From: Nocardia amikacinitolerans NBRC 108937
GTDB taxonomy: Bacteria > Actinomycetota > Actinomycetes > Mycobacteriales > Mycobacteriaceae
Length of the DNA stretch: 64,000 nucleotides
Direction of reading: 5' to 3'
NCBI RefSeq assembly: GCF_001612615.1
Contig: NZ_BDAU01000019.1
Span: 240,937-304,936 of the forward strand
Shown piece by piece: positions 28,623-36,693 of this stretch. A model generated the notes under the pieces. That model was not told where the DNA came from. It did no database searches and saw only the letters and a list, made by a program, of their open reading frames with translations. How positions within the stretch are numbered: the stretch's first letter is position 1; every line of letters begins with the position of its first letter. Position numbers and translations under genes: made by a program.

Positions 28623-29102
28623 CTACCCGTTCGCTCGTGCCCGCGCGGTCCGCCAGCGCACGTACTCGCCGAACAACCGCACCAGCGGTCCTTCCGCTGG
28701 CATCGGTCGCACCCGGGTGTTGTGGAACGCGGCGACGCGCCAGCCGTCCGCGGTGCGCACGAGCACCCAGGTGTTGCGGGAGCGGCGGCCCTTGGGCACC
28801 TCGCGCTGCCAAGCGAACGCCACCGAGCCGGTCAGGTGGACGACGGCGACGTCGTCGGTGAGGAAGCGGATGGACTCGATCGAGCCCTCCATCCGCGTCC
28901 CGTACAGCACGCTGTCGAACAGCCCGGCGTGCAGGGCGCGGTTGGCCTCCCGTCCGCGCAGCAGCGTCCCGTCGAACGCGACGTAGTCGCTGTCCTCGGT
29001 GAATTCGGCCGCGTAGGCCGTCGCGTCGTTGGCGTCCCACGCCCGCGTTGCGCGCGCCACGACCTCGCGGATCAGTGCCTCGTCCTTCGCCCGATCTGTC
29101 AT
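28623..29102 (-). CDS. SnoaL-like/DUF4440-type cone-fold protein
   Basis: 159-aa protein of the NTF2-like (SnoaL, SgcJ/EcaC) superfamily: N-terminal helix DEALIREVVARATRAWDAND, AAEFTEDSDYVAFDG, and a beta-rich C-terminal half with VAVVHLTGSVAFAW and WVLVRTADGWRVAAFHNT. Such proteins are small-molecule binding enzymes or association domains; no substrate can be named. ATG at 29102 has GAGGAG 5 nt upstream. It is divergent from the haemoglobin gene and converges, 18 nt apart, with the TerD-HNH gene. Confidence 0.8.
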   Translation of the reverse strand: MTDRAKDEALIREVVARATRAWDANDATAYAAEFTEDSDYVAFDGTLLRGREANRALHAGLFDSVLYGTRMEGSIESIRFLTDDVAVVHLTGSVAFAWQREVPKGRRSRNTWVLVRTADGWRVAAFHNTRVRPMPAEGPLVRLFGEYVRWRTARARANG

Positions 29103-29279
29103 CTCGGCTCCTCGTCTCGATTCGGTCGCATCGATCGTGCGGCAAGAACCGCGCGCGGGAGAATCGGGAAACACCCTGAGAAAACACGGATTTCGGGTCC
29201 GCTCTCGGCGAAACCGGGCACCTTCCGCGGCGCGCGGGCCTCTAATGGGTAGCAATCGCACCCAGTCGGGAGGTCACCC

Positions 29280-29717
29280 ATGACGAGCATGTACGAACAC
29301 GTAGGAGGCGAGGAGGCGCTGCGCCGGGTGGAGACCGCCTTCTACGACAAGGTGCTCGCCGACCCGGTGCTGAAGTCGCTGTTCCCCGAGCGCCGCCCGC
29401 ACCACGTCGATCACCTCACCTGGTTCACCGCGGAGTCGTTCGGCGGCCCGGATCGTTTCAGCCGCGAACTCGGGTTCGACTATCTCATCACGGTGCATCG
29501 GCACCTGAAGATCACCGACGAGCAGCGCGAGCGCTTCGCCGAGCTGTACATGGCGGCGTTCGAGGAAGCGGGCCTGCTGGAGTCGGCGGCGTTCCGCGAC
29601 GCGGTGCGCTCGCATGTGGAGTTCGGCGCGGAGGTGGCGCAGCAGAACTCGCACGCGAGCACCGACGAGGAACTGCATCCGATCCGCGCGGTGCCGCGCT
29701 GGACTTGGGAGGGCTGA
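29280..29717 (+). CDS. Truncated haemoglobin, group II-like
   Basis: 145-aa 2-on-2 globin: MYEHVGGEEALRRVETAFYDKV at the start, SLFPERRP before the E helix, the ESFGGPDRFS motif, and the proximal His in ITVHRHLKITDEQ. Group II (GlbO) members bind O2 tightly and are linked to oxidative and nitrosative stress. Compared with mycobacterial GlbO it has a C-terminal extension ending RAVPRWTWEG, as in many other group II globins. ATG at 29280 has GGGAGG just upstream. It sits inside the Ter island, fitting a stress role, and converges with a small membrane-protein gene. Confidence 0.9.
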   Translation: MTSMYEHVGGEEALRRVETAFYDKVLADPVLKSLFPERRPHHVDHLTWFTAESFGGPDRFSRELGFDYLITVHRHLKITDEQRERFAELYMAAFEEAGLLESAAFRDAVRSHVEFGAEVAQQNSHASTDEELHPIRAVPRWTWEG

Positions 29718-29765
29718 GCGCCCAACAAACCGCGGCCCGAAAAGTTCGGACCGGTCGGTCTCGGG

Positions 29766-30059
29766 TCAGCCTCCGACGACGGCGTTCATGATGGTGCCCG
29801 CGCTGGTCGCGACCACACCGCCGATCATCGCGCCCGCCACCATCTTCGGCGACTGCAGCGCCCCGCCGGACCATTTCTCCCAGGCGAAGCGGCCGCCCGC
29901 GTAGATGATGCTCATGATGCCGGACAGCAGCGCGAACCAGGTCGCGTACCGAACGAACTGCATGAGTTTGTCCGACAACGGCGGCGCCTCGGGAGTCGGG
30001 TTACCGATCTGCGCCAGGGTGGAATACGTGTCCCCGACCGACATCAAGATCATGCTCAC
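29766..30059 (-). CDS. Two-helix small membrane protein A (VirB2/TrbC-like topology)
   Basis: 97-aa protein with two hydrophobic helices: YATWFALLSGIMSIIYAGG and VAGAMIGGVVATSAGTIMNA, joined by a basic FAWEKWSGG loop. An extracellular-looking N-terminus contains NPTPEAPPLSDK. Size and topology are like VirB2/TrbC pilins and similar small proteins of actinobacterial conjugative elements, but sequence alone does not establish this. GTG at 30059 has GAGG 9 nt upstream. A close paralogue is transcribed divergently from 30311; the C-terminal halves are nearly identical. No other type IV secretion gene is in the window. Confidence 0.78.
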   Translation of the reverse strand: MSMILMSVGDTYSTLAQIGNPTPEAPPLSDKLMQFVRYATWFALLSGIMSIIYAGGRFAWEKWSGGALQSPKMVAGAMIGGVVATSAGTIMNAVVGG

Positions 30060-30310
30060 TGTTGGTTACCTCGGGATTCACCGGTTTCACGGCGGCCGGG
30101 CGTCGACCACCACGTCCCACCCATGATCCGGACGGACCCGGCCGCTCGCAAGGCGCTGTGCCACAACGACGTCTGCGCCACAGCGACAGCCTGGCTACGC
30201 CGAGCCGGTCACGGTGGCGGAGACGACCGCGCCACGGGCGCGAGGTGTCTGCGTCGGGCCGAAGAACCGGATACCATCTTTTCAGTGATTCTCCTTGTCC
30301 CGAACCCGGA

Positions 30311-30601
30311 ATGAGCAGCACAACGATGATCCTGGCCGTCGCATACGACACCCTGGCGCAGATCGGCAATCCGACGCCCGAGGCGCCGCCGGTGTCCGAT
30401 AAGATCTTGCAGCTCGTCCGCTACCTGACCTGGTTCGTTCTGCTGTCGGGTGTCTGCGGCATCATCTACGCGGGCGGCCGGTTCGCCTGGGAGAAGTGGA
30501 CCGGCGGCGGACTCGAGTCGCCGAAGATGGTGGCGGGCGCGATGATCGGCGGCGTGGTCGCCACCAGCGCGGGCACCATCATGAACGCGGTGATCGGCTG
30601 A
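30311..30601 (+). CDS. Two-helix small membrane protein B, paralogue of protein A
   Basis: 96-aa paralogue of the protein at 29766-30059. The two share TLAQIGNPTPEAPP, SDK, IIYAGGRFAWEKW, and the whole C-terminal SPKMVAGAMIGGVVATSAGT segment; differences lie mainly in the first 10 residues and the first membrane helix. ATG at 30311 follows a weak CCGGA. The 251-nt divergent spacer holds no other gene. It converges with the TerD-vWA gene, 27 nt apart. The function is unknown; membrane partner of the Ter proteins or a pilin-like subunit are both possible. Confidence 0.78.
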   Translation: MSSTTMILAVAYDTLAQIGNPTPEAPPVSDKILQLVRYLTWFVLLSGVCGIIYAGGRFAWEKWTGGGLESPKMVAGAMIGGVVATSAGTIMNAVIG

Positions 30602-30628
30602 TCGCCCTCGACCACTGAACGCCGCGGC

Positions 30629-32014
30629 TCAGCTCGTCACGCCCGCGGCACGCGCGGCGCGCAACCACTGCGGGAATTCGCCGAGCAACCTGGCGTACAG
30701 CTGCGCGTCGTCGACGCTGTCGATGTCGTCGAGCGCGAAGAAGCCGGCGTTGTCGACGAGCCTGCCGTCCATCTCGTCGATGCTGCGCAGCAGACCGTAG
30801 TTGGCCTGACCGAGCCCGACGAACTGCCAGAACGCGGGCAGCCGTGCGGCTTCCCGCATCAGCGCGGTGATCTCCGGCTTCTTGGCGAAGCCGCCGTCGG
30901 TGAAGAACAGCACCAGCGTCGGTCGATCGCCGGGGCGCAGCGTATCGATGACGGCGCGCATGATCGGCAACTCGTCGTTGCGCCCGCCGAGTGCGCCGTA
31001 GTCGATGCCCGCGTGCGTGCCGCTGAGATGCAGGTGCGTCTCCGACCACTGATCGCCCTCGGCCACTTCGATATCCGGCAGCTTGGCGTACGACAGCGCG
31101 TACAGGTAGGCCTCGAGCGTCCCGTCGTCGTCGAGTTGGGTGGCGATCGGGATCATCCGCTCCACCACCCGGTGCACGACCTTCTTCCGGTACTGCTTCT
31201 GCATGCTGCCGGTCTTGTCGATGACGAGCACCACTCGCGCGCGGACGCCGACGGCCCGCTGGTCGATGAGGACCTTGGCGACCTCGCGCTTGCGCATATC
31301 GAGCACGGTGCGCTTCTCGAAGGAGAGCTTGGCCTCCCCTGGGACGGTGCGGACCTCGGGTGTGGCCGACGGCTTCACCTCGCCCAGGGCGGATCCGGGG
31401 CGCACCACGGCCGGTTGCGTCGATACCGAGGCCGAGACGGTCGACGGAGCGGAGGGCGGCGATACGGCCCCGGCCACGTGCGCGTGGGGCATCGGTTCAC
31501 TATCGGCGCTCGGCGACGGCTCGTCGACGACCACTCCGTGATCGGTGACCAGCGCGGCGAACCCGCCCGCGTACCCCTGCCCGACCGCGCGCACCTTCCA
31601 CTGCGGCCCGCGCCGGTAGAGCTCGAGCGCGATCACCACCGATTCGCTGCCCAGCCCCTCGATCGCGTACTCGTACAGGACATTTCCGAACTCGTCCGCG
31701 ACGGTCGCGACCGGCGGAGCGAATCGTCCGAAGGTGGCGGCGGGGTCGTCCAGGGTGAGCACCGCGCGCACCTGCGCGATCTCGTCGGGCAGGTCGGCGG
31801 GCGAGATCGCCAGTGCGGCGGGCGGAGCCGGCGTCAGCTCGACACCGGGCGCGACGGGCTGGTTGAAGAACACGAAGTCCGCGTCGGAACGCACCGTGCC
31901 TGCTTCGGTGACCAGCAGTGCCGAGACGTCGACCACCGCCTCGGTGCGCACGGACACCACGACCAGCCTCGCCTCCACCGGCCCGTTCTGCCCCTTGACC
32001 AAGAATGTGCCCAC
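30629..32014 (-). CDS. TerD-vWA protein (TerF-like)
   Basis: 461-aa cytoplasmic protein. Residues 1-170: TerD domain with RSDADFVFFNQP and the C-terminal AALVTDHGVVVDEP. About 175-250: Ser/Pro/Val-rich linker. About 260-461: von Willebrand A domain with the metal-site sequence VIDKTGSM (DxTxS form of the MIDAS) and LFFTDGGFAKKPEI. It has the domain order of TerF in tellurium-resistance systems, where TerD domains bind Ca and vWA domains mediate assembly. GTG at 32014 is chosen: AGGAG lies 5-6 nt upstream and the TerD fold begins directly; the frame is open to 32083. It completes the island begun by the TerD-HNH gene. Confidence 0.87.
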   Translation of the reverse strand: MGTFLVKGQNGPVEARLVVVSVRTEAVVDVSALLVTEAGTVRSDADFVFFNQPVAPGVELTPAPPAALAISPADLPDEIAQVRAVLTLDDPAATFGRFAPPVATVADEFGNVLYEYAIEGLGSESVVIALELYRRGPQWKVRAVGQGYAGGFAALVTDHGVVVDEPSPSADSEPMPHAHVAGAVSPPSAPSTVSASVSTQPAVVRPGSALGEVKPSATPEVRTVPGEAKLSFEKRTVLDMRKREVAKVLIDQRAVGVRARVVLVIDKTGSMQKQYRKKVVHRVVERMIPIATQLDDDGTLEAYLYALSYAKLPDIEVAEGDQWSETHLHLSGTHAGIDYGALGGRNDELPIMRAVIDTLRPGDRPTLVLFFTDGGFAKKPEITALMREAARLPAFWQFVGLGQANYGLLRSIDEMDGRLVDNAGFFALDDIDSVDDAQLYARLLGEFPQWLRAARAAGVTS

Positions 32015-32163
32015 CGAAAACTCCTGTCGCCGCGACCGGCTCAGCGTACGGCAGGCCGCAGCCGACCGGCTGAGGTTCCACAACCGGCGGATCGCGTCGG
32101 CCGCAACGCCTTCCGGGCATGCGAGTCGCTTCGGCCGTGCACACCCACGTCGGCATCCGCGAA

Positions 32164-32913
32164 CTACGAACCGTCTCGCGCCGCCGCCTCACTCCGCGGC
32201 CGCGACCGGTCACCATCGCGCAGACGCAACTCCAGCCCGTCGAGCACGCACACCAGCCCGAAATCGAACGCAAGCGCGCGAGCGACTTCCGGGTCGGTCG
32301 GTGTGACTTCGCGGTAGTCGGCGAACATCTCGGGATAGTCCGCGGTGACTTTGCTCATCACCTGCAAGATGCCCTCGGTGTCGTAGTCCTCGCCGACGGC
32401 CTTGGCGTACGCGATTTCCGGAAGAACCTGGCCGAGTACGAAGGACATCACCGTGCCGCTGGCGAGGTAGATGTCCACACCGTGAAAACCCGCCTCCGTG
32501 AACGCCCGCCGCAGCCGATCGGTCATGCGCATCGCGTTCGGCCCGATGCTCGGGATGTGGCCGATGAGCCCGGCGACCCACGGGTGCGCGCGCATGGTGC
32601 CGCGCAGGCTGTAGGCGAAGGCGGTGAGCACCTCGCGCCAGGACGCCTGTTCGGATTCCGGGGCTCGCAGCATCCCCCAGAACTCGTCGAGGACGAGCTC
32701 GAGCAGTTCGTCCTTGTTGGCGACGTACCAGTACAGGCTGGTCGCGCCCGCGTTCAGCTTCGCGCCGATCTTGCGCATGCTCAACGCGTCGAGCCCCTCG
32801 GAATCGAGGATCTCGCGTGCCGCCGCGACGATCTGCGCGCGATCCAACCCCCACGCCCTCGGCTGCCGGAGTTCGCGGGTCCATACCGAAGTGAACTGCT
32901 TGGCCACGACCAT
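32164..32913 (-). CDS. TetR-family repressor of the adjacent MFS pump
   Basis: 249-aa regulator with an N-terminal helix-turn-helix (LSMRKIGAKLNAGATSLYWYVANKDELLEL split over residues 40-70) and a TetR_C-type ligand-binding domain. It is transcribed away from a 14-helix MFS exporter, and a 41-bp palindrome lies between the two genes, so repression of both genes relieved by a drug-like ligand is the natural inference. The relation to the Tet-type repressors is by the C-terminal domain type. ATG at 32913 is used. Confidence 0.9.
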   Translation of the reverse strand: MVVAKQFTSVWTRELRQPRAWGLDRAQIVAAAREILDSEGLDALSMRKIGAKLNAGATSLYWYVANKDELLELVLDEFWGMLRAPESEQASWREVLTAFAYSLRGTMRAHPWVAGLIGHIPSIGPNAMRMTDRLRRAFTEAGFHGVDIYLASGTVMSFVLGQVLPEIAYAKAVGEDYDTEGILQVMSKVTADYPEMFADYREVTPTDPEVARALAFDFGLVCVLDGLELRLRDGDRSRPRSEAAARDGS

Positions 32914-32924
32914 GATCCTATATT

Positions 32925-32965
32925 CACTCGCACACTGTTCGAGAAACTAGTACGGTGTGCGAGTG
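32925..32965. promoter_or_regulatory. 41-bp palindromic operator between TetR and MFS genes
   Basis: The outer arms CACTCGCACAC (32925-32935) and GTGTGCGAGTG (32955-32965) are perfectly complementary; in all 16 of 20 pairs match around the centre at 32945. It overlaps the proposed GTG start of the MFS gene at 32957, so binding would block its transcription start. A similar half-site, ACTGTACGAG, follows inside the coding region near 32973. Confidence 0.75.
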
Positions 32966-34420
32966 GAATCGAACACTGTACGAGATCCCCGCCGCTGGTG
33001 GGTGCTGGGGGTCCTCTGCCTGTCCTTGCTGGTGCTGATGATCGACGGCACCGTCCTCAATCTCGCCATCCCGTCACTGATCCGAGAACTCGGCGCCACA
33101 CCCTCCGACGTGCAGTGGATCCTGGACGCCTACGTGCTGGTCTTCGCCGGACTACTGCTCACGGCGGGCAGCCTCTCCGACCGGTTCGGGAGGCGGCGGA
33201 TGCTCGTCACGGGCCTCGCCGTCTTCGGCGCGGCGTCGCTGGCCGCCGTCCTCGCCACCGAACCGTGGCAGGTGATCGCCGCCAGAGCCGCGATGGGCGT
33301 CGGCGGCTCGCTGCTCATGCCGTCGACGCTGTCCATCCTGATGACCACCTTCGCCGAGGACGAACGGCGCACCGCGATGGCCGCGTGGAGCACCGTCTCG
33401 ATGGTCGGCATCGTCGCGGGGCCCACGCTGGGCGGGTTCCTGCTGGAGCACTACTGGTGGGGGTCGGTGTTCCTGTTGAACATTCCGGTCGCGGTGCTCG
33501 CCATCGTCGCCGCGCTCGTGCTGATGCCGGAGACCACCGGCGAGCAGCGGCCCGTCGACCTGGTCGGTGTGCTGCTGTCGGTCGTCGCGCTCGTCTCGAT
33601 CGTCTACGTCATCATCGAGCGCGAATGGAACATCCCGGTGATCGTGCTCGCGGCGGTGGCGGCGCTCGGATTCGTCGCGTGGGAGAGCCGATCGGAGCAT
33701 CCGATGCTGCCGCTGGGGGTGTTCCGCAATCGGGACTTCACCGGCACCTGTTTCACGTTGCTGCTCATGGTCTTCGGCATGGGCGCGATCATGCTGATGC
33801 TCACCCAGTACCTGCAGTTCGTACTCGGGTACGGCCCGATGAAGGCGGGTCTGGCACTGCTGCCGTACGCGGTGGCGGCGGCCGTGTGCAACGGACTCGG
33901 CGCGACGCTCGGCAAGACGCTGAGCAACAAGACGCTGATCGTGTCCGGTCTGCTGGTCATGGGCCTGGCCTTCGCGATCCTCGCCGTCGGAAGCGGCTAC
34001 ACCTGGGTCCTGGTCAGCATGCTGGTGATGGGTGTCGGCGGCGGCTTGGCGGGACCGGCCGCCTACGCCGCCATCATGAGCGCCATTCCGCTGGAGCACG
34101 CGGGCGTCGGCTCGGCCATGAACGACACGCTCCAACAGGTCGGCATGGCGATCAGCATCGCGGTGCTCGGCAGTGTGCTCGCTGGGGTGTTCACGTCGAA
34201 CATGCCCGCCGACGCGCCCGAGGCCGCGCGCGAATCCATCGGCGCCGCATTCCAACTCGGCTTCGAGGAACCGGCCAAGACCGCGTTCACCGAAGCGATG
34301 TCGAGTGGTGCGTGGATCAGCGCGGGCTTCAGCATCGCCGCGGCCGTGCTCGGCCTGCTCCTACTGCGGGCGCGGAAGACGCCGGTCGCCGAACCGGAGG
34401 CCGAGTCCGTGCGGGCGTAG
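32957..34420 (+). CDS. DHA2-type MFS multidrug exporter
   Basis: 487-aa transporter with about 14 membrane helices, the size of DHA2 drug:proton antiporters. Motifs: MIDGTVLNLAIPSL in helix 1 (motif D1-like), GSLSDRFGRRRML between helices 2 and 3 (motif A), and GPTLGGFLLEHY in helix 5 (antiporter motif C). It should export lipophilic compounds across the plasma membrane. The GTG at 32957 lies inside the operator palindrome; another GTG at 32963 is possible, and the mRNA may be leaderless. Divergent from its probable TetR repressor. Confidence 0.92.
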   Translation: MRVESNTVRDPRRWWVLGVLCLSLLVLMIDGTVLNLAIPSLIRELGATPSDVQWILDAYVLVFAGLLLTAGSLSDRFGRRRMLVTGLAVFGAASLAAVLATEPWQVIAARAAMGVGGSLLMPSTLSILMTTFAEDERRTAMAAWSTVSMVGIVAGPTLGGFLLEHYWWGSVFLLNIPVAVLAIVAALVLMPETTGEQRPVDLVGVLLSVVALVSIVYVIIEREWNIPVIVLAAVAALGFVAWESRSEHPMLPLGVFRNRDFTGTCFTLLLMVFGMGAIMLMLTQYLQFVLGYGPMKAGLALLPYAVAAAVCNGLGATLGKTLSNKTLIVSGLLVMGLAFAILAVGSGYTWVLVSMLVMGVGGGLAGPAAYAAIMSAIPLEHAGVGSAMNDTLQQVGMAISIAVLGSVLAGVFTSNMPADAPEAARESIGAAFQLGFEEPAKTAFTEAMSSGAWISAGFSIAAAVLGLLLLRARKTPVAEPEAESVRA

Positions 34421-34500
34421 CCGAGTGGGCTCTGTCTTGGATGAATCAGTCGCGAGGGCGCGCCGTTCCGCTGGACGGCGCACCTCGATACGTCTCGCCC

Positions 34501-34968
34501 TCAGGCCTTGTCGCCGAGAGATTCCCGGTATCCCGCCAATACCTGTTCGCGCAGGCTCTTCTCGGTGTGCCGGATGGCGGGGCCGACGAAGGCTTGGATG
34601 ATCTTGTCCAGTGCGCGTCCGGCGAATCCGCCCGGCACCCGGTAATCGACAACCACGCCGATCTCGGTCGTGCTCTGGTCGATGGCCGCGAAGCTCCAGC
34701 GGACCGTGCCCTCGATGCCCTTGATCGCGTGCAGCGAGACCTTCGCGCCGTCTTCCCATTCGATGATCTCGGCGCGCATGTGCAGTGTGGTCGGGCCAAG
34801 GTGCAGTGCCGTGTCGAACACCGCGCCGACGCCGGAGGTCTGCTCGCCGACCGGCGTGAAATGCCGAACTCCGAACATCCATTTCGGCACGTTCCGATAG
34901 TCCGCGACGTACTCGAACACGAAATCCACCGGCGCCTCGCCGGTCGCCGAGTGCTCGACATGCCCCAT
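34501..34968 (-). CDS. SRPBCC-fold (polyketide cyclase/START-like) protein
   Basis: 155-aa helix-grip protein: MGHVEHSATGEAPVDFVFEY at the N-terminus, WMFGVRHFTPVGEQ, TVRWSFAAIDQ and the long C-terminal helix typical of SRPBCC proteins. This fold binds hydrophobic ligands; in actinobacteria many members are of unknown function. ATG at 34968 has GGGGAG 6 nt upstream. It converges with the MFS gene; the 80-nt gap carries only a small 7-bp hairpin. Confidence 0.85.
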   Translation of the reverse strand: MGHVEHSATGEAPVDFVFEYVADYRNVPKWMFGVRHFTPVGEQTSGVGAVFDTALHLGPTTLHMRAEIIEWEDGAKVSLHAIKGIEGTVRWSFAAIDQSTTEIGVVVDYRVPGGFAGRALDKIIQAFVGPAIRHTEKSLREQVLAGYRESLGDKA

Positions 34969-35260
34969 GACTGCTCCCCTTCCGCCGGTCCGCCCCGTTC
35001 ATATCGAGGGTAGGTGGTGATGCCGGATGCTGCCCCGCAGCGGAAGCCTCTGCCGCGGACCGTGATTCAACTCACGCACCACACTGGCTCGCCTGCCTCG
35101 GACAGCTCCTGCGCCGCCGCGAACCCGGCGCGTGTCCGACATCCGTCCACCGCACCGACGATCGCAGCGCATGTTTGTGTCCAGCGGCCCCGGGTAGCGC
35201 CATCAGTGGTGGCGCAATCCCGCGTCACCGCGACCGCCGACCTTCCGAGGGAGGATGACG

Positions 35261-35458
35261 ATGGCAGACAACCGACGAGGTTTCGCGGCAATGGATTCCG
35301 AGCAGCAGCGCAGGATCGCCAGCCAGGGCGGCAAGGCCAGCGGCGGCAGCTTCGACAACGACCCGCGAAGGGCGAGCGAAGCGGGCAAGAAGGGCGCCGC
35401 GGCCCAGCCGGTCGAGGCCAAGCGGCTCGGCGGCCGGCACAGCCACCAGGGCCGCTAG
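35261..35458 (+). CDS. KGG-repeat stress-induced protein (GsiB-like)
   Basis: 65-aa hydrophilic peptide with the KGG-type motif: FAAMDSEQQRRIASQGG, KASGG, and AGKKGA. This family, named for B. subtilis GsiB, is induced by general stress and desiccation and is thought to act like hydrophilins. Of two in-frame ATGs (35255, 35261) the second is chosen because GGGAGG at 35249-35254 would touch the first. It ends at a strong terminator shared with the convergent protease gene. No sigma-B-type promoter could be identified with confidence. Confidence 0.87.
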   Translation: MADNRRGFAAMDSEQQRRIASQGGKASGGSFDNDPRRASEAGKKGAAAQPVEAKRLGGRHSHQGR

Positions 35459-35469
35459 CGAACCGCACT

Positions 35470-35500
35470 GGAAGAGCGGGACTTTGCGTCCCGCTCTTCC
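35470..35500. terminator. Bidirectional terminator between KGG gene and protease gene
   Basis: Perfect 13-bp stem GGAAGAGCGGGAC / GTCCCGCTCTTCC with loop TTTGC, placed 11 nt after the KGG stop and 10 nt after the stop of the convergent protease. Confidence 0.8.
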
Positions 35501-35510
35501 CGGCTTCGAA

Positions 35511-36176
35511 TCACTCCACGTACCACCGGAAGTGGTCGGGACCTTGCGCGTGGGCATCGATGGTGTCGCGCAGGTAGTTGGCCGACTCGACGAGCACGCC
35601 ACCGGATTCCAGGCTGCCGATCACGATGCCGAGGAAGGCCGCACGTCCCTCCGGGGTCGGGAAGTAGACGATGCCGCCCGAATCACCGCGGTCGGCCACG
35701 AAATCCGCGACGAAGAAGGTCGCACCGACCTCGGTGACCCGGCCGCAGGTCCAGTTGGTCGCCCAGCCGACGTGGCAGACCTCCTGTCCCACTTGGGCAT
35801 CGGTGTAGGTCGACTCGATGCCGAAGTTGCCGAGCGAGGCCGAGACACCCACCCCGGCGGCCAGCCGGATGAGCGCGAAGCCCAGCCCGCCGATGGTGGC
35901 GTCGTCGCCGTAGCTCTGCTCGTAGCGGCCGATCACCCTGCCGCTCTCGTCGTAGACGGTGCGTCCTTCTTGAAAGCAGTGCGCGGCGGTGACCGCGTAC
36001 TGCGCGTCGCCCATGTGCCCGGTCGCGCCGACCGAGCAGATGCTCTCGCCCGTCGTGATGGTCATGCCGGGGTAGGCGATGCCCTGCGCTTGCGCGGCGG
36101 CGGGGAACGCCGCGCCGAGACCGGTCGCCAAGGCCGCCGCCAGCAGGAGCTGCGTCAGCTTGTTGCGGTAGTTCAT
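35511..36176 (-). CDS. Secreted S1-family (chymotrypsin-fold) protease-like protein
   Basis: 221-aa exported protein: hydrophobic signal peptide and AQA cleavage site near residue 30. The catalytic His is in VTAAHCF and the Ser in RGDSGGIVYF; four Cys (ICSVG, AHCF, VCHVG, TCGRV) can form two disulfides. The position where the family carries its catalytic Asp (Asp-hydrophobic-Ala/Gly-Leu/Ile) reads GLGFALIRL, with Gly instead, so the triad may be incomplete. No pro-domain is present. ATG at 36176 is 9 nt after GAGGA; a GTG two codons upstream is an alternative. Confidence 0.83.
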   Translation of the reverse strand: MNYRNKLTQLLLAAALATGLGAAFPAAAQAQGIAYPGMTITTGESICSVGATGHMGDAQYAVTAAHCFQEGRTVYDESGRVIGRYEQSYGDDATIGGLGFALIRLAAGVGVSASLGNFGIESTYTDAQVGQEVCHVGWATNWTCGRVTEVGATFFVADFVADRGDSGGIVYFPTPEGRAAFLGIVIGSLESGGVLVESANYLRDTIDAHAQGPDHFRWYVE

Positions 36177-36580
36177 GTTCACGCTTCCTCATGGGTGGCC
36201 GAGGCGCGGTCGGCCGGTGTAACTCGATGCGCCCGATCGGCGGAAGGCTCGCCGCGAATCCACGGACAGCCGACCGACGCACGCCCCGACACGCGAGACG
36301 ATCGGCTACCCGAAACCCGGATCACGCGGCGGACTCGCCCACTCCCCCTCACCCCTGACGAACGACCTCTCGCCGTTCGCGCCGTACCGTATCACGCACC
36401 GCCGACACCACCGTCAGAGCGCCGAATACGCAGCGCCCCTTGATGAATCACGGCTGCTCCGTGGTGCGGAGCAATGCCCGATGCGGCGCGAGGGTACCCT
36501 GCCCAGGCCGCCGCGGACCCGTCACGCACGGGCTTGGTGCACTCCGGGATCTGTTCGCGGCGACGGAAATGCCGGTGCCA
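36177..36580. other. Gap with no supportable gene
   Basis: About 400 nt between the protease start and the repeat pair. Open frames exist on both strands but none has a Shine-Dalgarno, coding-like third positions or recognisable motif. It should contain the protease promoter. Confidence 0.5.
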
Positions 36581-36693
36581 GCGGTCCGGGTGCCGACCGC
36601 CGCGAACCCGTCACGCCGTCGACCGGGCACAGTCGAGGGCCGGCGGTCCGGGTGCCGACCGCCGCGAACCCGTCACGCCGTCGACCGGGCACA
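36581..36693. repeat. Pair of identical 51-bp direct repeats
   Basis: Copies at 36581-36631 and 36643-36693 are identical, beginning GCGGTCCGGGTGCCGACC and ending GACCGGGCACA; 11 nt separate them. The second copy includes the stop and last six codons of the periplasmic-binding-protein gene; the first lies beyond the stop. A shorter relic (GACCCGTCACGC) is near 36517. Confidence 0.85.
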
